A DNA stretch of 12,394 nucleotides from JBEBXQ01 sp040391535 (lineage in GTDB: Bacteria; Bacteroidota; Bacteroidia; Cytophagales; Spirosomataceae). Below, piece by piece: positions 7,090 through 12,394 of this stretch. Positions within the stretch are counted from its first letter, which is position 1. The number at the start of each line of letters is the position of its first letter. The notes under the pieces were generated by a model, which was given only the letters and a program-made list of their open reading frames with translations, was not told the origin of the DNA and made no database searches. The stretch is taken from the NCBI GenBank assembly GCA_040391535.1, contig JBEBXQ010000136.1:1-12394 (forward strand), written 5' to 3'. Position numbers and translations under genes: made by a program.

Positions 7090-7359
7090 TTAAAATTTCT
7101 TCATAAATGTCAGTATCGCTGACCTTAATTCTTCAAACAAAGGATGCGACAGGCTTTTGACCAATACTTCTGTAAAAAGCTTCAGTCCCAAAGCCAACTC
7201 ATGCGCTGTATACTCATTCCCGCAAAACTGCTTTGATTTGATTATCTCAAAAAAACAGATCATCGTGATTTTCAAAATCAAATGCCAGCGTTTTTTTCAC
7301 CTGCCGTGCCGCCTTTCCGCCTCAGCTCCTGTACAGATGAGATTGATTATTTCTCTTTT
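7090..7359 (-). pseudogene. Frameshifted DUF3861-like gene
   Basis: The minus strand encodes pieces of a small protein that together match my recollection of the DUF3861 pattern (about 90 residues): TLAFDFENHDD at about 7290-7258, then EIIKSKQ, then HELALGLKLFTEVL, HPLFEELRSA and FMKKF to the TAA at 7090-7092. The family hallmarks are the NHDDxFxI segment, the A-x-GLKLFxEV helix, HPLF and a C-terminal FMK. The frame breaks at a run of seven T (plus-strand A run 7249-7255): six T would read DDLFFEIIK, while seven give a TGA. A second shift lies at about 7311-7320, where one extra G would join TGAEA to GKAARQVKKT. No ATG is present in the upstream frame, which runs to within a few bases of the aldo/keto reductase stop. 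A short product from GTG at 7300 would end at the TGA. Function of the family is unknown to me. Confidence 0.7.
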
Positions 7360-7365
7360 CTATCG

Positions 7366-8490
7366 TTATACTTTAGGTACAGGAGCATTTTCTTCAATCA
7401 GTTTTTCATGTTTCAGTTCCTGCCAGAAACCATCCGGAATACTGACCGTGAAAGAGGCCGCGTTTTCCCTGGCCTGCTGCGGATTACTGGCACCCGGAAT
7501 TACCGCCGAAACAACGTCAGGGGCTCCTGCAAACTGCAAAGCAGCGGTTCTCAGGTCTACCTGGTGATGATCAGCCACACGCTGCAGAGCTGCCAGCTTT
7601 TCCTTGACACCTTCGGGGAAAGTACCTCCATACAAATACCGGTCTTTGCCTGATAAAAACCCTGCGCATAACGGTGCTCCGACCACAATGGAAATACCTC
7701 TTTCGGCTGCTTTCGGAAAAACCCGGTTCAGGTCTTCCTTATGATGGATCAGTGAATACTGACAGGCCGAAAGAAATATATCCGGATCCGCGACTTCAAT
7801 CGCTTTTAAAACCGGTTCAATGGTATTCACACCAAATCCCCAGCCTTTGATCAGACCTTCCTCCCGCATTCTGGTCAGCTCGGGCATCGCGCCTTTGGCT
7901 GCTATATCAAAGTAGTTGACCCAATCTGCTTTCATATCGCCGTTGTCCGGCGATAAATCATGGATAAATACAATATCCAGGGAAGCGACACCCAAACGCT
8001 GCAAACTGTCCTCCACACTCTTGCGCACACCCGCTGCCGTATAATCATATTGATACGAAAAATTCAGCTTCCCTTTCCAGATCCCTCTTTCCATCCTGAA
8101 GTCATCCTGCGGATGCAGGATACGCCCGATTTTTGTAGACAGCACAAAATCCTCACGCTTCTTATCTTTCAGAAAAAGCCCCATCCGGCGTTCGCTGATT
8201 CCCAGGCCGTACCAGGGCGACGTATCAAAATAACGTACACCTGCCTCCCAGGCGGCCTCCATGGTCTGCAGGCATTGGATGTCAGGATGAGGATTAAACC
8301 CATTGCCTAAAGCTACTCCTCCGAACCCAATTTTGCTTTCAGGCCTGAATCTTTTGTGCGTATCTGAATTTTTGAATTGTTCCATTGTATCTGATTTTAA
8401 ATGATAAGTAGCAAAACCGGAAGCAGCAGACGATACGGCAAGACCGGCTGCCGCCCAACCTGTATTTCTAAAAAATATTCTTCTTTTCAT
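7366..8490 (-). CDS. Tat-leader aldo/keto reductase (D-threo-aldose/L-fucose dehydrogenase type)
   Basis: A 374-residue aldo/keto reductase of the group that includes D-threo-aldose 1-dehydrogenase and pyridoxal/L-fucose dehydrogenases. The leader MKRRIFFRNTGWAAAGLAVS has a twin-arginine KRRIFF followed by a hydrophobic stretch and SAASGFA, a plausible Tat signal. The mature part starts near residue 36 with a second Met (MEQFKNSDTHKRF), which could be an alternative cytoplasmic start. Catalytic residues are present: D89 and Y94 in YFDTSPWYGLG, K120 in LSTKIGR, H177 in IVFIHDLSP. Other family segments are GWGFGVNTIEP, QYSLIHH and VIPGASNPQQARENAA near the cofactor site. It is the first gene of the cluster running to 5215, its stop only 6 bp before the remains of the DUF3861-like gene. 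An exported NAD(P)-dependent enzyme would need a periplasmic cofactor source, so localisation is uncertain. Confidence 0.88.
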   Translation of the reverse strand: MKRRIFFRNTGWAAAGLAVSSAASGFATYHLKSDTMEQFKNSDTHKRFRPESKIGFGGVALGNGFNPHPDIQCLQTMEAAWEAGVRYFDTSPWYGLGISERRMGLFLKDKKREDFVLSTKIGRILHPQDDFRMERGIWKGKLNFSYQYDYTAAGVRKSVEDSLQRLGVASLDIVFIHDLSPDNGDMKADWVNYFDIAAKGAMPELTRMREEGLIKGWGFGVNTIEPVLKAIEVADPDIFLSACQYSLIHHKEDLNRVFPKAAERGISIVVGAPLCAGFLSGKDRYLYGGTFPEGVKEKLAALQRVADHHQVDLRTAALQFAGAPDVVSAVIPGASNPQQARENAASFTVSIPDGFWQELKHEKLIEENAPVPKV

Positions 8491-8618
8491 CGTATTACGG
8501 TTGCTCTGTTTTTGCGAATGTCCGGTATGCTGTAACAGGATTCTTTTCTTTTTGATATGGCAGGCTCCATTATGAGCTACTTATTGATCTTAAAAAACAA
8601 TCATTCCACATCCTCAAT
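8491..8618. other. Intergenic gap upstream of the aldo/keto reductase cluster
   Basis: It separates the molybdoenzyme stop (8619) from the reductase start (8490), both minus strand. No clean TAnnTTTG box or stem-loop terminator with a T run is visible. A promoter for the reductase cluster is expected here but cannot be placed with confidence. Confidence 0.3.
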
Positions 8619-10985
8619 TTATAAAACCGGCGCTATTCTCCGGTATATTTCCGGATCGTGTTTCCTGATTTTTATTTTCACGTATTTTGAAGCCGGCATA
8701 TTACTTTCCTTCACCACATTATTGATGGAAACCAGCACATTGGTTTCAGGAAAATAAGTAACGGTATTCTTTTCCGGAATCTGATAGGCTACAACTATAA
8801 ACAACGGAGCAATCCGCTCGATCCCGTCATCATAATTAAACAGATCTACTTTTCCTCCGGCTGTAAAGCCCGCTTTTTCAATATCTTTCGGATTCATGAA
8901 CACAACGCGACGTTCATTTTTGATGCCGCGATAGCGATCATCCAGACCGTAAATTGTGGTATTAAACTGATCGTGTGTCCGGGTAGTGGCCATCATGTAT
9001 TCATCCTCATCAAGGTGGTTATCCGGTATTTCCGTAAGAGTGAATGGTGCCCGGCCACCGTATTGTCTGGCGAAGCGCTGTTCATCCCGTGCCGCATTGG
9101 GCAGATAAAACCCGCCTTTCTCCCTTATCCGGACATTATAATTTTCAAATCCCGGAATACATTGCTCAATAGCATCCCTAACTGCGTCATAATGATCATG
9201 ATAAAGTTGCCAATTGACCACGGATCTGTCTCCTAAAGTGGCCATAGCCATTCTGCATACAATCTGTGTTTCGTTCATAAGCTGGTCAGAAACCGCGTCA
9301 AGCATTCCTTTGGAGGATTGTACCACTCCCATCGAATTTTCGGTACTGACCATCTGTATTTCACCATTTACGATATCCTTGTCGCTTCGTCCGTAAGTGG
9401 GCAGCATCAGCGCTTCTCTGCCATGTACCAGATGAGTACGGTTTAATTTTGTAGAAACACAAACCAGCAAACGGAGCTTTCTCAAGGCATGCGCCGTAAA
9501 CGTTGTATCTGGTGTGGCTGACAAAAAGTTACCTCCCATACAGAAAAGAACTTTTACTTTTTCGTCATGCATCGCTTTGATTACCCTGACGACATCATAG
9601 CCATGTGCCCGGGGCGGATTAAACCCAAAATAAGCCTGTAAACGATCCAGCTGTTCATCAGTCGGCTTTTCGTCAATCATCATGGTTCTGTTGCCCTGCA
9701 CATTGCTGTGCCCCCGTACCGGACAAACGCCCGCACCGGGTTTCCCTATACTGCCTTTCAGCAGCAGAATATTAAGAATTTCGCGGATCATGTCAACGCC
9801 GTTTGGCTGTTGGGTCAACCCCATTCCCCAGCAAACGATGATCCGCTTTTTAAACGCTATCATCTCGGCAGCGAGGTAAATCGCTTCTTTGGAGACTCCG
9901 GAAAGGGCAGCCAGCTCATCAAAATAATAACCGTCAAACTGCTTCAGGAAATCGTCGTATCCGGTTGTTTTTTCTGCAATGAAGTCTTGATCAAAAACCT
10001 TTCCGGGATTTTTCCTTTCAAGTTCAATCAGTAAAATTTCCAGCGCTTTCAGCAAGGCCATATCACCGTTGATTTTCACCGGCAGATACAGATCGGCCAG
10101 CTTCACCCCACCTCCGATAATCCCACTCATTCGCTGCGGGTCCCGGAAGCCCATTAAACCGGCTTCAGGTAAAGGATTGATGGCAATAATTTTTGCACCG
10201 TTTTTCTTTCCTTTGGCCAGCGCGCTCATCATCCGGGGGGCATTGGTGCCGGGATTTTGCCCGATAATCACAATGACGTCCGTATCATAAAAATCATCGA
10301 GGGTCACGGTTCCTTTCCCTATTCCGATGGTTGTCCTGAGGGCTGATCCTGAAGTTTCATGGCACATGTTGGAACAATCCGGCATATTATTGGTTCCGAA
10401 TTCTTTTGCGAAAAGCTGATAAACGAATGACGCTTCGTTGCTGGTTCTCCCTGACGTATAAAAGGCAGCGTCATTCGGGGATTCCAGAGCATTCAGATGT
10501 TCTGCTATTTTTTTGAACGCATTATCCCAGCTGATCGCCTGATAATGCGTTCCGCCTTCCGGAAGATACATTGGTTCGGTGAGCCGTCCCATTTTTCCGA
10601 TCTGATAATCGTCTAACCTGGCGAGGTCGTAAACCGCATTTTCTTTAAAAAATGCCGCAGTCACTTTTTTGGTTGTAGCCTCCTCTGCCAGTGCTTTAAC
10701 GCCGTTTTCACAATATTCTCCCAGAGGCGACCGGTCATCATCCGGATCAGGCCATGCACAGCTCGGACAGTCAAAACCACCCTTCTGATTCATTTTAAGC
10801 AACGCTTTACCTCCTCTGACAAGCGTTTTCTCTTCGACAAGGTCCGCAATTGCGGCCATGACTCCATGAATACCTGCCGTGGATTTTACGACAGGTGTTA
10901 ACTTCAGGCCGGTAAGGCGATAAGGGTTTTCAGCATCCGGGTCGTTCCTGACTTTTATTTCTGTCTCTTTATGATGATCTTCCAT
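8619..10985 (-). CDS. Molybdopterin oxidoreductase, YdeP/FdhF-like alpha subunit
   Basis: A 788-residue protein of the molybdopterin oxidoreductase 'alpha (molybdopterin) subunit' group that includes E. coli YdeP. The N-terminus carries FDCPSCAWPDP with C73 and C76, and EYCENGVKAL with C92; the group's reduced Cys set differs from the C-x2-C-x3-C-x(~26)-C motif of FdhF, so the Fe-S cluster, if present, has an unusual ligand arrangement. C208 in NMPDCSNMCHETSG sits where FdhF has its SeCys-His pair, so it is the likely Mo ligand, with H209 next to it. GQNPGTNAPRMM (242-253), GMGLTQQPNGVDMIREILNI (387-406) and CPVRGHSNVQGNR (421-433) are cofactor-binding segments. The C-terminal MopB domain begins near residue 663 with YMMATTRTHDQFNTTIYG. 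No Fe-S electron-transfer or membrane subunit is adjacent. The gene upstream is fdhD, which fits a sulfurated Moco. The substrate is unknown. Confidence 0.9.
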   Translation of the reverse strand: MEDHHKETEIKVRNDPDAENPYRLTGLKLTPVVKSTAGIHGVMAAIADLVEEKTLVRGGKALLKMNQKGGFDCPSCAWPDPDDDRSPLGEYCENGVKALAEEATTKKVTAAFFKENAVYDLARLDDYQIGKMGRLTEPMYLPEGGTHYQAISWDNAFKKIAEHLNALESPNDAAFYTSGRTSNEASFVYQLFAKEFGTNNMPDCSNMCHETSGSALRTTIGIGKGTVTLDDFYDTDVIVIIGQNPGTNAPRMMSALAKGKKNGAKIIAINPLPEAGLMGFRDPQRMSGIIGGGVKLADLYLPVKINGDMALLKALEILLIELERKNPGKVFDQDFIAEKTTGYDDFLKQFDGYYFDELAALSGVSKEAIYLAAEMIAFKKRIIVCWGMGLTQQPNGVDMIREILNILLLKGSIGKPGAGVCPVRGHSNVQGNRTMMIDEKPTDEQLDRLQAYFGFNPPRAHGYDVVRVIKAMHDEKVKVLFCMGGNFLSATPDTTFTAHALRKLRLLVCVSTKLNRTHLVHGREALMLPTYGRSDKDIVNGEIQMVSTENSMGVVQSSKGMLDAVSDQLMNETQIVCRMAMATLGDRSVVNWQLYHDHYDAVRDAIEQCIPGFENYNVRIREKGGFYLPNAARDEQRFARQYGGRAPFTLTEIPDNHLDEDEYMMATTRTHDQFNTTIYGLDDRYRGIKNERRVVFMNPKDIEKAGFTAGGKVDLFNYDDGIERIAPLFIVVAYQIPEKNTVTYFPETNVLVSINNVVKESNMPASKYVKIKIRKHDPEIYRRIAPVL

Positions 10986-11001
10986 ATCTGTACATTTTAT
11001 C

Positions 11002-11051
11002 GGGTCAGCGGGCGGGTCTCAGCTTATTACTTTGGTAACCGATCCTGACCC
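11002..11051 (-). promoter_or_regulatory. Inverted repeat between fdhD and the molybdoenzyme gene
   Basis: Perfect 7-bp arms GGGTCAG (11002-11008) and CTGACCC (11045-11051) enclose 36 bases. The distal arm is about 17 bases before the molybdoenzyme ATG, in a 102-bp gap. In RNA this would be a long-loop hairpin just ahead of the start codon; it could affect translation, transcript processing or bind a regulator. The loop is large, so a DNA operator is equally possible. Confidence 0.3.
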
Positions 11052-11087
11052 CTCTTCCTGTTTTCATTCTTCATTTATCGCCCTGAA

Positions 11088-11966
11088 TCAACCGTTTTCA
11101 TGAGTCCATTCATGGCAACTGCTTTCGTTATACATATTAAACCTGTCCGCTTTAAGAAACCCCAGAAGTGTCATATCAAATTCTCTGGCAAGATCCACCG
11201 CAAGACTGGAAGGAGCACCGATGGCCGCCACCACTGAAATCCCTGCCATTGCCGCTTTCTGAATCAGTTCAAAACTTGCTCTTCCGCTCAGTACCAGGAT
11301 ATGCCGATTCAATGGCAGTAAATGCGTAGTCAGCGCGCTGCCTATCAGCTTATCCAGCGCATTATGTCTACCCACATCTTCCTTCAGCAAAATCATCTCC
11401 CCGTCCCTACTGAAAAGTCCTGAAGCATGGATACCACCGGTAGCCTCAAAACCATGCTGGGCATTTCTTAATTTCCGGGGTAATGCATACAGCAGATCAG
11501 CCGAAAGCTTTAAGGCCGGCTTCTCCGGATCACGAAAAGGGCTTACTGTTTTTATAGATTGCACAGAGCTCTTTCCGCAAACACCGCAACTTGAAGTAGT
11601 ATAGAAATTCCGGTCGGCCTGATGAAGCTGAGGTTCAAAACCTTCGGAGAGTTCCACCAGTATACTGTTTTCCTTCTGTAAGGAACATTCCATCCCTGTA
11701 TGACGAACACTTCTGATGTGATCCGGGGAAGCAATAATGCCTTCGGTAAATAAAAAGCCAATCGCCAGTTCGGGGTCATTGCCCGGTGTACGCATGGTAA
11801 CAGAAATATTCTTTTGTACCCGCTGATCGGCAGGACCATAGCCGATGCGGATTTCAAGCGGTTCTTCAATAGAAAGGATATCCACAAAGGATGAGCTGGT
11901 CAGTCCGTTCATTTTCCTGACAGGCACATACCGGGTAGCAACCGTTTCGGGGCTTTCTGTTTCCAT
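11088..11966 (-). CDS. fdhD: Formate dehydrogenase accessory sulfurtransferase FdhD
   Basis: A 292-residue FdhD. It carries the pair of cysteines C127 and C130 in TTSSCGVCGKSS, which in E. coli FdhD take sulfur from IscS and pass it to the molybdenum cofactor before insertion into formate dehydrogenase-type enzymes. Other family segments are RTPGNDPELAIGFLFTEGII (59-78), FEATGGIHASGLF, EDVGRHNALDKLIG and LSGRASFELIQKAAMAGI, followed by APSSLAVDLA, which together line the cofactor-binding pocket. The C-terminus ends in FLKADRFNMYN plus a short tail. The length is slightly long but normal. The ATG at 11966 fits the family start; a TAAATTTA at 11992-11999 is a near match to the -7 box and might be its promoter. 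The molybdoenzyme gene follows after 102 bp and is the obvious client. Confidence 0.95.
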   Translation of the reverse strand: METESPETVATRYVPVRKMNGLTSSSFVDILSIEEPLEIRIGYGPADQRVQKNISVTMRTPGNDPELAIGFLFTEGIIASPDHIRSVRHTGMECSLQKENSILVELSEGFEPQLHQADRNFYTTSSCGVCGKSSVQSIKTVSPFRDPEKPALKLSADLLYALPRKLRNAQHGFEATGGIHASGLFSRDGEMILLKEDVGRHNALDKLIGSALTTHLLPLNRHILVLSGRASFELIQKAAMAGISVVAAIGAPSSLAVDLAREFDMTLLGFLKADRFNMYNESSCHEWTHENG

Positions 11967-12150
11967 GAGGAAATCATTAAAGTTGGATAATTAAATTTAG
12001 TAAAAATCAATTCAATATCCAGGTTTATTTTGTAAGGCAATGGCACTTCGTAAACAGGTGAACATTATTTTCTCTGTCCGCACCAGAGCTGTAACACTTT
12101 ATTAAGATTTGTTTTGAAGATAATAAGGCAGCATAACCTATTTCCCAAGC
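11967..12150. other. AT-rich intergenic region upstream of fdhD
   Basis: No open frame here resembles a protein. The AT-rich first half (11971-12035) probably holds the minus-strand promoter of fdhD. If the structured region to the right is a leader RNA, its plus-strand promoter should lie in about 12035-12150; near matches such as TTTATTTTG (about 12021-12031) and TTAAGATTTG (about 12103-12112) are seen, but none fits the consensus exactly. Confidence 0.3.
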
Positions 12151-12159
12151 CACAAAATC

Positions 12160-12390
12160 AATACGATATCAGAAGTGCCCCCCGCAACTTGAAAGGTTGC
12201 CACCAGGATACAGTAAGGTTCTTAATTTGTCGCGATTGTATTATCAACAGTATAAGCCTGAGGTTTGCTTGTTTGAGGGAGATAAACCAGCCACATCCTA
12301 TTCCGAAAGGAGCCTCCGGTTGGTATTTAAACAAGCTGTCAAAAGGGTTGACCTAAACAAGCCAACTACCCTTCATTGGCTGCGGCATAG
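12160..12390 (+). ncRNA. Structured leader RNA, possible riboswitch (Moco-type is a tentative guess)
   Basis: The plus strand folds well. Hairpin GCAACTT/AGGTTGC spans 12184-12200. An outer stem pairs GCTTGTTT (12267-12274) with AAACAAGC (12329-12336). Inside it ACCAGCC (12286-12292) pairs with GGTTGGT (12318-12324), and inside that TCC-GAAA-GGA (12302-12311) forms a GNRA-capped hairpin followed by GCCTCC. Downstream, TAAACAAGC recurs at 12354-12362, giving the outer stem a second possible partner; AAGGGT (12343-12348)/ACCCTT (12368-12373) and AGCCAA (12360-12365)/TTGGCT (12376-12381) are mutually overlapping alternatives. This is how a switching expression platform looks. A GAAA-capped stem followed by GCCTCC recalls, from memory, the molybdenum-cofactor motif, and fdhD is adjacent. 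The regulated gene would lie beyond the window. Family assignment is unproven; a weak CCCGCAACT cobalamin-like match was also considered. Confidence 0.45.
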
Positions 12391-12394
12391 CTAT

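Noticed and set aside
12175..12215. Cobalamin riboswitch-like CCCGCAACT followed by CCAGGATAC
   Set aside because: The remaining consensus boxes (GGGAA, GGTGxAAxTCC, GCCACTG) are missing, so a complete B12 aptamer is not supported.
12114..12356. 80-codon plus-strand frame through the right-edge region
   Set aside because: It begins at TTG, its residues look random, and the same bases show a better explanation as nested RNA stems.

Overview
The window looks like chromosomal DNA of a Bacteroidota member, probably from the Chitinophagaceae/Sphingobacteriaceae/Flavobacteria side. One protein carries a C-terminal type IX secretion (Por) sorting domain. Two adjacent secreted proteins have the typical Bacteroidota leader ending in QAQ. 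The clearest promoter matches the Bacteroidota -7 box (TAnnTTTG), and most genes lack a strong Shine-Dalgarno. Apart from the two secreted-protein genes, every recognised protein gene is on the minus strand. I see no IS element, tRNA, rRNA, CRISPR array or phage integration module.

Left to right: (1) 1-363, minus strand, looks like a decayed gene; three overlapping reading frames join into one coherent protein if two single-base deletions are undone. (2) 367-1500 is a class B flavin-monooxygenase-like FAD/NAD(P) enzyme, followed by about 400 bp with no convincing gene. (3) 1904-3079 and 3101-4549, plus strand, are a pair of secreted surface proteins. The first is phage-tail-fibre-like; the second has a type IX secretion C-terminal domain. 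(4) 4588-5091 is a DinB-family protein, minus strand. (5) 5215-8490, minus strand, is a tight cluster that transcription would enter from 8490: Tat-leader aldo/keto reductase, a frameshifted DUF3861-like gene, a second aldo/keto reductase of the DkgA type, a YjlB-like cupin and a DoxX-like membrane protein. Gaps are about 6-17 bp. The set suggests reductive detoxification of aldehydes or electrophiles, but that is inference from families. (6) 8619-10985 is a YdeP/FdhF-like molybdopterin oxidoreductase, preceded by fdhD (11088-11966), whose product sulfurates the molybdenum cofactor for such enzymes. (7) 11967-12394 has no gene I trust. Its right half folds on the plus strand into nested stems with a GAAA tetraloop, a GCCTCC segment and two alternative partners for one stem. 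This resembles a riboswitch leader for a gene beyond the right edge; a molybdenum-cofactor aptamer is a tentative guess based partly on the neighbouring molybdoenzyme genes.

The points most worth a second look are the structured leader at the right edge, the DUF3861 gene broken at a 7-base homopolymer, the decayed gene at the left edge, and the Tat-like leaders on two otherwise cytoplasmic-type enzymes in one operon.
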